Positions 18,840 through 29,124 of a DNA stretch of 50,496 bases are shown here, piece by piece. A model generated the notes under the pieces. That model searched no databases. It saw only the letters and a list, made by a program, of their open reading frames with translations, and was not told the DNA's origin. The DNA is taken from the NCBI GenBank assembly GCA_005877815.1, contig VBOG01000048.1:1-50496 (forward strand), given 5' to 3'. Positions within the stretch are counted from its first letter, which is position 1. Each line of letters begins with the position of its first letter. The DNA comes from Nitrospirota bacterium. Its GTDB lineage: Bacteria; Nitrospirota; Nitrospiria; Nitrospirales; NS-4. The translations under genes and the position numbers were made by a program.

Positions 18840-20081
18840 TTAGGCGGTATGCTTGCCGATCAGTCTTGCCATCAGCTTCGTGGGATCTTCAAGCAACACC
18901 TTCGAAGCCTTGGCGTCCAGTTCATTGAATCCCCGGTCCCGTCCGGCCTTGGAGGCCCCGGCCGGCCCTTCATATAGCACGAACGGCACCGGCTCGTCGG
19001 TATGCCTGCGCAAGGCAAGCGGCGTTGCATGATTACATACTGCCAGCACGCGGTGCGGTCCAAATTTCGGCAATTCTTTCAAGAGCGGACCTACCGTCTG
19101 CTCGTCGAAGGCCTCGATGGCCTTCACCTTGCCCTGGAGATCCCCTTGATGACTGGCCTCGTCCGTAGCCGCAAGATGCACGCACACCAAGTCCTTTGTC
19201 TTAAACTCCCTGAGCGCGCTCTCGGCCTTCCCAACGTAGTTCGTGTCACCATACCCCGTCGCTCCCGGAACGGCGACGGCATCGAACCCGCAGTAGAGAC
19301 CGACGCCACGGGGAAGATCGAGCGCCGAAATCATCGATGCCGTGAGACCATACCGTTCCGTCAGTTTCGGGATTTTTGGTGACTTGCCCTGCCCCCAGAA
19401 CCACAAGCTATTGGCCGGAGGCTTGCCGCCTTCGAGACGGTCCACATTGATTTGATGTTCCCGCAGAATCGGCAACGCCGCGTCCATCAACGCGCGCAAC
19501 ACCTTCTCGCCTTCCCCTTTCGGCAAGAATTCCCCGACGGGCTTTCCCACAATATCTTGAGGGGGCATCAACTGCATACGGTGTTTGCCTTCCGCCCACA
19601 CCATGATGTGGCGGTAGGACACGCCGGCATAAAACTGCACCACCTCCGTCCCCAACTGCTCGTTGATGTCGTAAATCAGCTCCTTCGCTTCGAGTGTATC
19701 AATCTGGCCGGCGGTGAAGTCCTCCATCGCGGCGTGCGGACCCAGTTTCGTGATGTCATAGCCGCCACTATCCGCCCTCAGCGTCACGAGATTGCAGCGA
19801 TACGCGACGTCGTCTGGGTTCAACACAACGTCGAGCCCGGCAGCCTCGAAAGGAGCCGGCCCCGTCGAATACTTCTTCGGATCATAGCCGAGGAGTGACA
19901 ACTGAGTGATGTCGGTGCCCGGATAGCATCCGGACGGAGTCGTTTTGACCAGGCCCAATTCGCCGTGCTGGGCGAGGAAATTCAGATGCGGCGTCTTGGC
20001 TGATTGTAAAGGCGTCTGGCCGTTCAGCTCAGCGACGGAATGGTCCGCCATGCCATCTCCAACCAAAATCAGATATTTCAT
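18840..20081 (-). CDS. ApgM-family protein, proposed homoserine kinase
   Basis: The product is 413 aa of the alkaline phosphatase-superfamily, 2,3-bisphosphoglycerate-independent phosphoglycerate mutase (archaeal ApgM) type: VGDGMAD at the N-terminal metal site, [15 protein letters not shown] around the active Ser/Thr, and TDEASHQGD and [15 protein letters not shown] at the C-terminal metal site. Between hom-thrC and lysC no thrB is present. Such a gene in a threonine operon has been proposed (TIGR02535 family) to be the homoserine kinase. The sequence alone cannot decide mutase against kinase; context favours homoserine kinase. Confidence 0.8.
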   Translation of the reverse strand: MKYLILVGDGMADHSVAELNGQTPLQSAKTPHLNFLAQHGELGLVKTTPSGCYPGTDITQLSLLGYDPKKYSTGPAPFEAAGLDVVLNPDDVAYRCNLVTLRADSGGYDITKLGPHAAMEDFTAGQIDTLEAKELIYDINEQLGTEVVQFYAGVSYRHIMVWAEGKHRMQLMPPQDIVGKPVGEFLPKGEGEKVLRALMDAALPILREHQINVDRLEGGKPPANSLWFWGQGKSPKIPKLTERYGLTASMISALDLPRGVGLYCGFDAVAVPGATGYGDTNYVGKAESALREFKTKDLVCVHLAATDEASHQGDLQGKVKAIEAFDEQTVGPLLKELPKFGPHRVLAVCNHATPLALRRHTDEPVPFVLYEGPAGASKAGRDRGFNELDAKASKVLLEDPTKLMARLIGKHTA

Positions 20082-20107
20082 GAAGCGGGTGCGCCCTCCC
20101 TGCGCCT

Positions 20108-21166
20108 TCAGTAACCCAACACTCTCACGACATCTTCCATATTCGCGCGGATGGTCGTGGGCTTCTGCGAAACGGTGATCGCGATGTCCACGTCCTTCAG
20201 ACCATGCCCCGTCAGCGTACAGACGGCAGACTCACCTTCTTGAAACATGCCCGCCTTTTGCATCTTGACAATGCCGGCCACCGAGGCGGCCGACGCGGGT
20301 TCGCAGAAAATGCCCTCGAGTGCCGCCACCATCCGGTACGCTTCGACGATCTCATCGTCCGTCACCAGATCGATTTTTCCGTTGGACTCTTGCGTCGCCT
20401 TGACGGCCTGGGCCCAGCTCGCGGGATTGCCGATGCGGATGGCCGTAGCGATCGTCTTCGGTTTTTCCACCACGTGCCCGAGCACAATCGGTGCCGCACC
20501 CGCCGCTTGAAACCCCATCATCCGCGGCAGCTTGGTGCAGAGCGCCTCTTTGTAATATTCCTGATACCCCCGCCAATAGGCCGTGATATTGCCTGCGTTC
20601 CCCACAGGGAGAAAGTGATAGGTCGGCGCGTCGCCAAGCTGCTCGCAGACCTCGAAGGCCCCGGTCTTCTGACCTTCCAACCGATAAGGATTCACGCTAT
20701 TCACGAGAATGGTGCCGTACTTGGTTGAAATCTCCTTGACGATGGTCAACGCCTGATCAAAATTTCCTTCGACCTGCAGGACCGTGGCGCGATGCATCAT
20801 GGCCTGCGCAAGCTTGCCAAGGGCGATCTTGCCTTCCGGAATCAGCACGAAGACTTGAAGCCCCGCCCGCCCACCATAGGCCGCCGCCGACGCGGAGGTA
20901 TTGCCGGTGGACGCGCAGATGACCGCACGCGCGCCTTCCTCCACTGCCTTCGAAATGGCAAGTGTCATACCTCGGTCCTTGAACGAACCCGTCGGGTTTG
21001 CGCCTTCAAATTTCAGATAGAGGTCAAGCTTCGGCGCGATTGCCTCCGCCAACCGGGGCGCCCGCACGAGCGGCGTATTGCCCTCTCCAAGCGTTACAAT
21101 CGGTGTGGTGGTCGTCACAGGCAAGAACCGCCGGTATTGCTCGATAATCCCCCGCCACGCCGCCAT
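20108..21166 (-). CDS. thrC: Threonine synthase
   Basis: The product is 352 aa, a PLP enzyme of fold type II. LKFEGANPTGSFKDRGMT has the Schiff-base Lys; SGNTSASAAAYGGRAGL matches the phosphate-binding region (STGNTSAS). VLPVGNAGNITAYW-type loop is present. It converts O-phosphohomoserine to threonine. It starts immediately after the hom stop (0 bp) and lies 26 bp ahead of the apgM-like gene. Confidence 0.96.
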   Translation of the reverse strand: MAAWRGIIEQYRRFLPVTTTTPIVTLGEGNTPLVRAPRLAEAIAPKLDLYLKFEGANPTGSFKDRGMTLAISKAVEEGARAVICASTGNTSASAAAYGGRAGLQVFVLIPEGKIALGKLAQAMMHRATVLQVEGNFDQALTIVKEISTKYGTILVNSVNPYRLEGQKTGAFEVCEQLGDAPTYHFLPVGNAGNITAYWRGYQEYYKEALCTKLPRMMGFQAAGAAPIVLGHVVEKPKTIATAIRIGNPASWAQAVKATQESNGKIDLVTDDEIVEAYRMVAALEGIFCEPASAASVAGIVKMQKAGMFQEGESAVCTLTGHGLKDVDIAITVSQKPTTIRANMEDVVRVLGY

Positions 21167-22519
21167 CTATCGATCCTCTCCCTCAATGCGCACGACGGTC
21201 GTCGGGGCAGACACCGACGGCAGCGCATCAATTTCCTTCAAGGACGCGCGAACATTCCGTTCAACCGCTGTATGCGTCGTCATCACGACCGGGACCGTCT
21301 GGCCGTCCTTCCGGCCGCGTTGCAGAACCGAGGAGATGCTGATGTCATGTGCGCCGAGGATGCCCGACAAGCGGGAAAGAACGCCGGGGCGATCGAGGAC
21401 CATAAAACGGAGGTAATACAGGCTGGAGATCTCCTCGATCGGCCTGATGCGCAGCGGCCGCCGCTGATCAATCTGAAAACCTGACACTGGCACGCGGCTC
21501 CGCGCGCCGGTCAGAATGTTTCGGGCGATATTCATCACGTCGCTCACGACGGCGCTGGCGGTCGGCATCGCCCCGGCTCCCCTCCCGTAGAGCATGATAT
21601 CGCCCACGGCATCGCCCGTCACCTGGATGGCATTGTAAACTCCTCCGACACGCGCCAGCGGCGAATCGATCGGAATCATCGTCGGATGGACACGCGCTTC
21701 CACTTCGGTCGGTGCCTCGTTGTCTTTGTCATGGACTTTCGCGATCGCCAGAAGCTTGATGGTGTACCCGAATTCAGTGGCATAGGCGATGTCCATCGGC
21801 GTGATGCCGGTAATTCCCTCCACGAACAGGTCTTTGAAGTTGACCGGCGTCCCGTATGCAAGATTCAGGAGGATCGCCAGCTTGTGGGCGGCATCAATCC
21901 CTGCAATATCGAACGTCGGGTTGGCTTCCGCATACCCGGCCTTCTGCGCCTCCGCCAGCACTTGCTGAAAAGGCCGGCCAGCCTCGGTCATGCGCGTCAG
22001 AATGAAGTTGGACGTGCCGTTGACAATCCCATAGAGCGACAGAATTCGATTCGCCGCAAGGCCTTCGGTCAGAGACCTCAAGACGGGAATGCCGCCGCAG
22101 ACGCTGGCCTCGAATCCGATATCCACGCCGGCTTTTGAAGCCGCCTGGTACAGCTCTTCCCCATGCACGGCAAGCAAGGCTTTGTTGGCTGTGACCACGT
22201 GCTTACCCCTGGCAATCGCATCCAGCAAAAACCGCTTGGCGGGATCGTCTCCGCCGATCAATTCGATGACGATGTCGAGGGAGGTATCTTCGAACACCTC
22301 ACGGGCATCGGTGGTCAGAACGCCCGCCGGGAGTGCGACTCCCCGGTCCGCCGTGATGTTGAGGTCCGCGATTTTGACAAGGTCGAGCGGGACGCCTAGT
22401 CGGCGGCGAATGGGGCCGGCATTGCCGGTCAAGAGCTTGGCCACACCCGCACCCACGGTTCCAAATCCGATCATGCCTACTGCGATCCGGTTCTTCACAG
22501 AAGTCGCCTGTCGCTTCAA
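21167..22519 (-). CDS. hom: Homoserine dehydrogenase
   Basis: The product is 450 aa. The Rossmann loop is [16 protein letters not shown] and [14 protein letters not shown] are conserved; catalytic KAN..., GTSNFILT and the catalytic aspartate/lysine region are present. A C-terminal ACT domain (about 360-450; [16 protein letters not shown]) suggests feedback inhibition. It reduces aspartate semialdehyde to homoserine. A TTG start at 22519 overlaps the alaC stop by 4 bases; GTG at 22498 is a plausible alternative. Confidence 0.95.
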   Translation of the reverse strand: MKRQATSVKNRIAVGMIGFGTVGAGVAKLLTGNAGPIRRRLGVPLDLVKIADLNITADRGVALPAGVLTTDAREVFEDTSLDIVIELIGGDDPAKRFLLDAIARGKHVVTANKALLAVHGEELYQAASKAGVDIGFEASVCGGIPVLRSLTEGLAANRILSLYGIVNGTSNFILTRMTEAGRPFQQVLAEAQKAGYAEANPTFDIAGIDAAHKLAILLNLAYGTPVNFKDLFVEGITGITPMDIAYATEFGYTIKLLAIAKVHDKDNEAPTEVEARVHPTMIPIDSPLARVGGVYNAIQVTGDAVGDIMLYGRGAGAMPTASAVVSDVMNIARNILTGARSRVPVSGFQIDQRRPLRIRPIEEISSLYYLRFMVLDRPGVLSRLSGILGAHDISISSVLQRGRKDGQTVPVVMTTHTAVERNVRASLKEIDALPSVSAPTTVVRIEGEDR

Positions 22520-23712
22520 TCCGGTGTTCCGGATAACTTGAGCGTCTTCTTGATCCCGCGGATCGCTTGTCGCGTGCGGTGTTCGTTCTCTACCAAGGCA
22601 AAGCGCACATGATCGTCGCCGTACTCCCCGAAACCGAGACCGGGCGAGACGGCCACTTTGGCCTCGCGCAACAGCAGTTTGGAGAATTCAAGCGAACCCA
22701 TCTTTTTGTAGGCGTCAGGGATGGGGACCCACACGAACATGGTCGCCATCGGCTTTTCCACCTTCCAGCCGATTCGGTTCAAGCCGTCAACCAGTGCGTC
22801 GCGACGGCTGCGATACATCATGACATTGTCGCGGACGCAGTCCTGGGGCCCGTTCAACGCGACGATGGCCGCGATTTGGATCGGCTGAAAAATTCCATAG
22901 TCGAGATAGCTCTTGATCTTTTGCAGGGCGCCGACCAATTTTGCATTGCCGACGCAAAAACCGACCCGCCAACCCGGCATGTTGTAACTCTTCGACAAAG
23001 TGAAGAACTCCACGCCGACATCCTTAGCCCCGGGGGCTTGAAGAAAGCTCGGCGACTTGTACCCGTCGAAGGCGATATCGGCATAGGCGAGATCGTGAAC
23101 AACATACAGATTGTTCTCCTTTGCGAACGCCACGACTTTCTTGAAGAACGCCAGGTCCACAATGGCCGTCGTCGGATTGTGCGGAAAATTCAGGATCAGA
23201 ATCTTCGGACGCGGCAGCGTCTGCCGAAAGGCCATGAGCATATCTTCAAAGAAGTCGCTGTTCTGGCGCAGCGGAATGCCGCGCACTTCGCCGCCCGCAA
23301 TGATAATGCTGTACGGGTGAATCGGATAGGTCGGCGTCGGCGTGAGCACGACATCCCCTGGAGTCACCATCGCCAGCGCGAGATGTGCCAGGCCTTCCTT
23401 GGACCCCATCGTCACGATCGCTTCCGTTTCAGGGTCTATCGGAACACCATAGTTCCGGTCATACCAGGAAGCAATCGCATGGCGAAGCTTCGTGATACCG
23501 CGAGACGCGGAATAACGATGGTTCTTCGGATTTTTCGCGGCTTCGATCAGTTTGTCGAGGACATGCTGCGGAGAGGGATGATCCGGATTCCCCATGCCGA
23601 AGTCGATGATGTCTTCGCCGGCTTGCCGAGCCTTGAGTTTCAGTGACTGAACTTCATTGAACACATACGGCGGCAACCGGTTGATCCGGTAGAAGCCTTC
23701 TTCGGCGGTCAT
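22516..23712 (-). CDS. alaC: Class I aminotransferase, AlaC-type
   Basis: The product is 398 aa, fold type I PLP aminotransferase. [31 protein letters not shown] and [15 protein letters not shown] (the PLP Lys is in SKS) match AlaC/AlaA-like glutamate-pyruvate transaminases. [11 protein letters not shown] carries the C-terminal Arg for the carboxylate. First gene of the operon and directly downstream of a strong promoter. It would make alanine or a related transamination; the precise substrate is not certain from sequence. Confidence 0.9.
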   Translation of the reverse strand: MTAEEGFYRINRLPPYVFNEVQSLKLKARQAGEDIIDFGMGNPDHPSPQHVLDKLIEAAKNPKNHRYSASRGITKLRHAIASWYDRNYGVPIDPETEAIVTMGSKEGLAHLALAMVTPGDVVLTPTPTYPIHPYSIIIAGGEVRGIPLRQNSDFFEDMLMAFRQTLPRPKILILNFPHNPTTAIVDLAFFKKVVAFAKENNLYVVHDLAYADIAFDGYKSPSFLQAPGAKDVGVEFFTLSKSYNMPGWRVGFCVGNAKLVGALQKIKSYLDYGIFQPIQIAAIVALNGPQDCVRDNVMMYRSRRDALVDGLNRIGWKVEKPMATMFVWVPIPDAYKKMGSLEFSKLLLREAKVAVSPGLGFGEYGDDHVRFALVENEHRTRQAIRGIKKTLKLSGTPD

Positions 23713-23756
23713 GGCGGTGAGCTCACGTGACGCGGAAAACCCCGGGAAAGTGTGTG

Positions 23757-23785
23757 ATTCTAAGTCAGGCAGGGGTTTTTGTCAA
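23757..23785 (-). promoter_or_regulatory. Strong sigma-70 promoter for alaC-hom-thrC-apgM-lysC-cimA
   Basis: TTGACA (23780-23785), 17 bases, TAGAAT (23757-23762). Predicted start is about 23750. An 8-bp inverted repeat AAAACCCC/GGGGTTTT (23736-23743 and 23772-23779) brackets the -10 region: one arm is in the spacer next to the -35, the other just after the start, a possible operator. A palindrome GTGAGCTCAC (23717-23726) lies directly before the ATG. Confidence 0.75.
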
Positions 23786-23837
23786 ATAAACGAATGCCTT
23801 GAGGCAGATGACAGTACCGTAGAAAGTGCGGCATCTT

Positions 23838-26108
23838 TCACGGCTCGATCTTCTTTTGCCGCATGTCCTGGTCGGCGCTCCAGAGCAGTTCGTCCGCCGT
23901 TTCCGGTGGCTCGTGAACAAATGCCGCTCCGATCACAATGGCAATGCCAGGCGGAAGGCCCCGCCGGGAAACCAAAGCGAGAAATTTATCTCTAATTCGA
24001 TTCGCCACGAGATCGGCTTCGGGCACGCCTGCCCCAACCAGTAAGGCCGCGAACTCATCCCCGCTGGACCTCACAACGAGGTCTGTGGCACGCGTATGCT
24101 CCCTTAAAGCGTCAGCCCCTGCACGAAGAATTTCATCCCCGACGGCATAGCCAAAACGGTCGTTGAACGCCCTGAGATGCACGATATCGATGAGGAGGAG
24201 GGCCACCTGCTTCCCTTGCCGTTTGGCACCACCGATCATTTGCCGGTATTGATCATGGAACGCCCGACGGCCGGCCAGACCCGTCAGGGGATCCGGAGCG
24301 TACCTAGCGAGCATCCGATCGGCATTGTACAGTCGTCCCGCCACCACGCGTAAGAGACTTACTGCAAGAGCGCTGGAATCCTGCAATACTTGTAAAAAGT
24401 CCTTCTGCGGAAGCACCATGCATTTCGTCCGTTCGATGGCCACCACCGTCGCGGATCGCGGTTGATCCACCAGAATGCCGAGTTCGCCGAAAATCTCTCC
24501 GCGACCGAGCTCGCCCAACACCTGCTCAGTAAGAGGGGAGTCAGAGGCGGCTTCCACGACCCGGACTCGACCCGACTGGACCACATACAGCGATTCTCCA
24601 AACTCACCTTGACGAATAATGACATGCCCTCCCAGAAAATCCTGTTCCGTCGTCACCTCCGCCAACTTCAGCAGTTGTTCCTTCGTGAGTGATCGGAACA
24701 GGAGAATGGAACCAAGCACCGCCGCGGTATTCTCTGTTGCGGCCCGCTTTGGGGCATCGTGCGCATCAGATACCGGCACCGTACGAGGCCGCATAGGGCG
24801 GCCTCCCGCACCTTCGAGAGTAAAGGTACGGTCCAACCAAGATCTTATTCTCGTATGCAGCATCGGAATGTTGCAGGGTTGCGCCAGGTAGTCGGTCGCC
24901 TCTAATTCTCCATTGAGCACTGCCCGCTCCGCCTCAACACCGTCGGTCAGCAGCAGGACCGGGAGGTCTTCGCGCCCTAGACGGCTGCGTAGCGGGCGAA
25001 TCAGTTCCGCACCATCGCCATCAGGCAGCCGGGAATCGATAATCGCCAGATCGGGAGAAACATCCAAAACCTGCTCGAGCGCCGCGCGCTTGTCTGTGGC
25101 GGAGAGCAGGACCAGCTCATCCTCGGCCAACATCTTGCCGATAGCCGCCACTTCGGTCTCGTTGGCACTCACGACCAAGACTCGTCCGCCGGCGATGGAC
25201 CGTCGGCGTAATGCCGTGACGGTTGGGGACGCATGCGGGGTACCGGTGCCGAGAAGTTCAAGCGAAAGACCTTCCTGGGCGGCAAAAACGTCCAGAATTC
25301 CACGACGGTCCATAACGCGGGCACGCGCAGCGCCTTCGAGACGGTCCAACGTCGTATCATCATGAGCCGGATCGTGGTGAAACAGCGCCAGCCGAGCACT
25401 GCCGGCCGCCAACGCCACGTCGGTCGCATATTCAAATGTGCTGTGACCCCAACCGACCTTGGTCGCATATTCCTCATCGGTGTATTGTGCGTCATGGATG
25501 ACCAAATCCGCACCCTTTAGGAAAGCGATGTGGCGTTGGTCTCCGGGATGGCGAAAAACTTTCCCGTCTGGTTTCCAGAAGGGCTCGTGGTCGGTGACAT
25601 ACGCAACGGTGGCGCCGTTGCTGGAGATCCGGTAGGCGATAGTGGGAGCCGTATGGTTCAGATATTGGGTTTCCACCAAGGCATCGCCGACCCTGAAAAA
25701 CCCTTCTTCCAATTCGATGAAATGGATGCGGCTTCTCAAATCTCTGAGGGTGATCGGAAAATAGGGATATTGCATCTGCCCGGCGATCGCGTCTGCGACC
25801 GTATGCTGAAATCCCAGAGGAGCGTAGATGTTCAGCTCCGCATTGGGTAAAAAGGCCGGGACGAAAAAGGGAAAACCCTGGATGTGATCCCAGTGGGTAT
25901 GTCCAATGAACAGGTGGAGTCGGAGAGGCTGGGGCGCGGAGCGCATGAGCTCCATGCCGAGGTCACGGGCGCCGGTTCCGCAGTCCAAAACAATGACCGT
26001 ACCGTCACTGGTACGTACTTCGACACACGACGTGTTGCCGCCGTACTTCGCAGTGCCAAATCCAGGTACGGCAATGGAGCCGCGCGTTCCCCAGAAACGT
26101 ACGTTCAT
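23838..26108 (-). CDS. Four-domain signalling protein: metallo-beta-lactamase, degenerate receiver, cNMP-binding, SGDEF
   Basis: The product is 756 aa. Residues 1-285: metallo-beta-lactamase fold with metal ligands H70, H72, D74, H75 (HTHWDH), H152, D206, H245. Residues 307-428: receiver-like domain with D358 (IIDSRLPDGDG), but the acidic pair is replaced by Ala-Asn (VVSANE) and the Lys of K-P is Gln (AQP), so phosphorylation is doubtful. Residues 470-590: cNMP-binding domain with FGELGILVDQPRSATVVA. Residues 605-756: GGDEF domain with SGDEF at 682-686, possibly active or binding only. No membrane helix. It may couple cyclic nucleotide input to diguanylate output or to an MBL hydrolase. Confidence 0.85.
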   Translation of the reverse strand: MNVRFWGTRGSIAVPGFGTAKYGGNTSCVEVRTSDGTVIVLDCGTGARDLGMELMRSAPQPLRLHLFIGHTHWDHIQGFPFFVPAFLPNAELNIYAPLGFQHTVADAIAGQMQYPYFPITLRDLRSRIHFIELEEGFFRVGDALVETQYLNHTAPTIAYRISSNGATVAYVTDHEPFWKPDGKVFRHPGDQRHIAFLKGADLVIHDAQYTDEEYATKVGWGHSTFEYATDVALAAGSARLALFHHDPAHDDTTLDRLEGAARARVMDRRGILDVFAAQEGLSLELLGTGTPHASPTVTALRRRSIAGGRVLVVSANETEVAAIGKMLAEDELVLLSATDKRAALEQVLDVSPDLAIIDSRLPDGDGAELIRPLRSRLGREDLPVLLLTDGVEAERAVLNGELEATDYLAQPCNIPMLHTRIRSWLDRTFTLEGAGGRPMRPRTVPVSDAHDAPKRAATENTAAVLGSILLFRSLTKEQLLKLAEVTTEQDFLGGHVIIRQGEFGESLYVVQSGRVRVVEAASDSPLTEQVLGELGRGEIFGELGILVDQPRSATVVAIERTKCMVLPQKDFLQVLQDSSALAVSLLRVVAGRLYNADRMLARYAPDPLTGLAGRRAFHDQYRQMIGGAKRQGKQVALLLIDIVHLRAFNDRFGYAVGDEILRAGADALREHTRATDLVVRSSGDEFAALLVGAGVPEADLVANRIRDKFLALVSRRGLPPGIAIVIGAAFVHEPPETADELLWSADQDMRQKKIEP

Positions 26109-26132
26109 CGTCGCGTCCGGTTCAAGCCCTAA

Positions 26133-26161
26133 ATTCTAACGGGTTTCCCGGCTTAAAGCAA
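26133..26161 (-). promoter_or_regulatory. Sigma-70 promoter candidate for the four-domain signalling gene
   Basis: TTGCTT (26156-26161), 17 bases, TAGAAT (26133-26138). Predicted start about 26126, leader about 18 bases. The spacer contains the inverted repeat CGGG-AAA-CCCG. Confidence 0.5.
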
Positions 26162-26277
26162 TTTTATTAACCCAAAAGTCTTGGCGCGTGTGGGCCCTAT
26201 CCGGAACTCTCGGACGATGTCCGTCGCTTCACCATCGAAGCGCGGCATCCTGCGGAGCCAGGTTGATGAGACTGTGA

Positions 26278-26306
26278 TTGCGTGTCCGACCATCCCCTGC
26301 TACGAT
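26278..26306 (+). promoter_or_regulatory. Sigma-70 promoter candidate for uvrA-family gene
   Basis: TTGCGT (26278-26283), 17 bases, TACGAT (26301-26306), predicted start about 26313, leader about 37 bases. A T-run follows (26319-26326). The GAGGAG at 26329-26334 is about 15 bases from the ATG, unusually far. Confidence 0.4.
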
Positions 26307-26349
26307 CGAGAATTGCCCTTTTTTTTATGAGGAGCCTCACGCTTTCGCT

Positions 26350-29124
26350 ATGGCAGACCAGAACGACCTTATTATCACCGGCGCCCGCCAAAACAATCTC
26401 AAAAATATCTCTGTGCATATCCCGCACAACAAAGTCACGGTGATCACCGGCGTGTCCGGTTCTGGCAAGTCCTCGCTCGCGTTCGACACAATTTTCGCAG
26501 AAGGGCAATGGCGCTATATCGAATCGCTATCCACCTATGCCCGCATGTTTCTTGAGAAGGTCGACCGGCCTGATGTTGACAGACTGGAGAATATCCGTCC
26601 GGCCATTGCAATCGAGCAGAAGAACCAGGTCAGAACATCACGCTCCACGGTGGGAACAACAACGGAAATCGCTGATCTGCTTCGGCTCCTGTTCGCAAAA
26701 ATTGGTCGGCCGGTCTGTCCGGATTGCGGCGTCGAGGCTATCGCCTACCCGCCGGGCGCGGTTTCACACGCTCTTCTTAAGGAATATGAGGGCGCCCGGG
26801 CGGTGGTTATGTTCTCGATCACCATCCCACAGGACGCAAGTGCCCCGGTCTTCATCACGGATCTGATACGGCGTGGCTTCGTGAGGGTCTGGACGGGTGA
26901 CGGTCTCGTGAACATTGCAGACGAGGCCGACGCCCTGCCGATCACGAAATGTAGCGACTTGCATGTCGTGTTGGACCGCCTCGTCATCCGGCAGGAGGAT
27001 CGGGGCCGTCTTGCAGAAACCGTCGAAATCGCGTTCCGGGAGGGTGCCGGCGTCTGCGCCGTTGAGATTATCGGAACGGGGCGTCGCCGGTTCATTCAAG
27101 CGCATGCCTGCCAGTCCTGCGGCCGGACGTTCCGCACAGCCAGGCCTTCGCTTTTCTCCTTCAACCATCCTCTCGGGGCCTGCCCTCAATGCAAGGGATT
27201 CGGCAATATTCTGCGATACGACGAGGATCTCATCGTTCCGAACAGGGAAAAAAGTTTGGCCGCGGGTGCGATCGAGCCATGGACCAAACCGTCGGCGGAA
27301 TGGTGGCAGACACAGATGCTGCTGGCGTTCAAACAACGCGGATTCGATGTGACCAAGCCGTACAGCAAATTGCAGGCAGTCGAGCGCGATCTCCTTTGGA
27401 ATGGCGACGGCAAGCTCGAAGGCATCCATGCATTCTTCGCCTATCTCGAAAGCAAGCGCTACAAATTGCACGTCCGAGTGATGCTCAGTCGTTACCGAAG
27501 TCCCTTGGCGTGCGAGGCGTGTCGTGGGGATCGGCTCCGCCCTGAAGCTCTTGCCGTGCGCATAGGTGCACGGACCATTGCCGACATCACCAATATGCCG
27601 GTGAGCGAGGCCGCAGAATGGTTCCAGACTCTTCCGCTCGGTGAATTCGAGCGTGGCGTGGCAAAGGATGTCCTCGCGCTGTTGAACGCAAAATTTGGCT
27701 TTCTGTCCCGTATCGGGCTCGGCTACCTGACATTGTCCCGCCAGACACGGACCCTCTCGGGGGGCGAGGCCCAGCGGATCACGCTGGCAACACAGTTAGG
27801 GGCCCATCTTACCGGCACGTTGTATGTTTTGGATGAACCAACCATCGGGCTGCACGCGCGGGATACGGGGACGCTGGCAGCGATTCTTGCCGACCTGGCC
27901 AAGACAGGCAACACCGTCATCGTGGTCGAACATGACCGGCGCATGATCGAGTCCGCGGATTACGTCGTAGAGATGGGGCCAGCGGCCGGAGAAAAGGGCG
28001 GCGAGGTGGTCTGCGCCGCGCCGTTCAGGCAGTTTCTGACCGATCCCCGATCCCTGACGGCTCGCTATCTTAATGGTCACGAAAGCATCGCGGTTCCCCG
28101 CAGACGCAGGCCTGGTACCGGCCGGGCCCTCGTCATGGTCGGAGCCCGCGAACACAATCTAAAAAACATCTCGATCCGTATACCCCTCGGGACGTTGACC
28201 TGCGTGACGGGGGTGTCCGGATCGGGTAAGAGCACGCTTGTGCAAGACACACTGTACAGTGCCCTGGCGCGCGCCTTTCGGGTTGAGAACCGCCCGATGG
28301 GGCGATTCGAGGCGGTCCGGGGAATCGAGCACCTGAGCGGCGTGAAACTCATCGACCAAGAGCCGATCGGACGAACGCCACGATCGAATCCGATCACGTA
28401 CTTGAAGGCCTTCGACGACATTCGTCGTTTCTATGCCGCGTTGCCCGAAGCGCGCCGCGCGGGGCTATCGCCCGCCGACTTTTCATTTAATACCGTCGGA
28501 GGCCGTTGCGAAGCGTGCCAGGGAACGGGTCTCCAGAAGATGGAGATGTATTTTTTCGAGGATACATATGTGACATGCGAAGCCTGCGCAGGGCGGCGTT
28601 TCAAGCCGCAGATCCTCACGGTCAAGGATCGCGGGCTGAACATTCACGACGTGCTCAGCATGACCGTGGCAGAAGCCCAGTCATTCTGCGCGGACCTGCT
28701 ACCACTTGGCACAAAGCTCCATGTGCTGGCATCCATGGGTTTGAGCTATTTGCGCTTGGGGCAACCGGCGACCACGCTCTCCGGAGGCGAAGCCCAACGA
28801 CTCAAGATCGCCGCCGAGTTGGCCACGCTCAACGGTCGCCGCACCACTCAAGGTATCCTCTACATCCTGGATGAGCCCACGACCGGTCTGCACTTGGACG
28901 ACGTCAAGAAACTGCTGGCGGTCCTCAACCGGTTGGTGGAGGCCGGCCATACCGTTCTCGTCGTGGAGCACAATCTCGAAGTCATCAAAACCGCCGACTG
29001 GGTGATCGATCTGGGACCCGAAGGCGGGGCTCTCGGGGGAGAGGTGGTCGCGATGGGTACGCCGGAAGCCGTGATGGTGGAACGGGCCTCGTATACCGGA
29101 CAAGCGTTGCGCGATTATCTCTGA
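26350..29124 (+). CDS. uvrA: UvrA-family excinuclease ABC subunit A (possible second copy)
   Basis: The product is 924 aa. Two ABC ATPase modules: first Walker [15 protein letters not shown], signature LSGGEAQRI; second Walker [39 protein letters not shown] and the UvrB-interaction region follow. Zinc modules include CPDCG, CQSCG...CPQCKG, CEACRG, and CEACQGTG with CEACAG. It recognises DNA lesions in nucleotide excision repair. The sequence is divergent from typical UvrA in several linker segments, so a paralogue is possible. ATG 26350 is the first in-frame start downstream of the promoter. Its 3' end overlaps recN by 10 bp. Confidence 0.9.
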   Translation: MADQNDLIITGARQNNLKNISVHIPHNKVTVITGVSGSGKSSLAFDTIFAEGQWRYIESLSTYARMFLEKVDRPDVDRLENIRPAIAIEQKNQVRTSRSTVGTTTEIADLLRLLFAKIGRPVCPDCGVEAIAYPPGAVSHALLKEYEGARAVVMFSITIPQDASAPVFITDLIRRGFVRVWTGDGLVNIADEADALPITKCSDLHVVLDRLVIRQEDRGRLAETVEIAFREGAGVCAVEIIGTGRRRFIQAHACQSCGRTFRTARPSLFSFNHPLGACPQCKGFGNILRYDEDLIVPNREKSLAAGAIEPWTKPSAEWWQTQMLLAFKQRGFDVTKPYSKLQAVERDLLWNGDGKLEGIHAFFAYLESKRYKLHVRVMLSRYRSPLACEACRGDRLRPEALAVRIGARTIADITNMPVSEAAEWFQTLPLGEFERGVAKDVLALLNAKFGFLSRIGLGYLTLSRQTRTLSGGEAQRITLATQLGAHLTGTLYVLDEPTIGLHARDTGTLAAILADLAKTGNTVIVVEHDRRMIESADYVVEMGPAAGEKGGEVVCAAPFRQFLTDPRSLTARYLNGHESIAVPRRRRPGTGRALVMVGAREHNLKNISIRIPLGTLTCVTGVSGSGKSTLVQDTLYSALARAFRVENRPMGRFEAVRGIEHLSGVKLIDQEPIGRTPRSNPITYLKAFDDIRRFYAALPEARRAGLSPADFSFNTVGGRCEACQGTGLQKMEMYFFEDTYVTCEACAGRRFKPQILTVKDRGLNIHDVLSMTVAEAQSFCADLLPLGTKLHVLASMGLSYLRLGQPATTLSGGEAQRLKIAAELATLNGRRTTQGILYILDEPTTGLHLDDVKKLLAVLNRLVEAGHTVLVVEHNLEVIKTADWVIDLGPEGGALGGEVVAMGTPEAVMVERASYTGQALRDYL

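Noticed and set aside
22567-23646. Plus-strand open frame opposite the aminotransferase
   Set aside because: Antisense shadow; composition rich in Arg/Asp/His with no family match.
23736-23779. AAAACCCC/GGGGTTTT repeat as a terminator of the four-domain gene
   Set aside because: The loop is 28 bases and the repeat spans a near-consensus promoter, so an operator role is more likely.
26278-26349. Upstream start for uvrA giving 24 more residues
   Set aside because: It overlaps the -35 element of the promoter and the extra peptide does not match UvrA.
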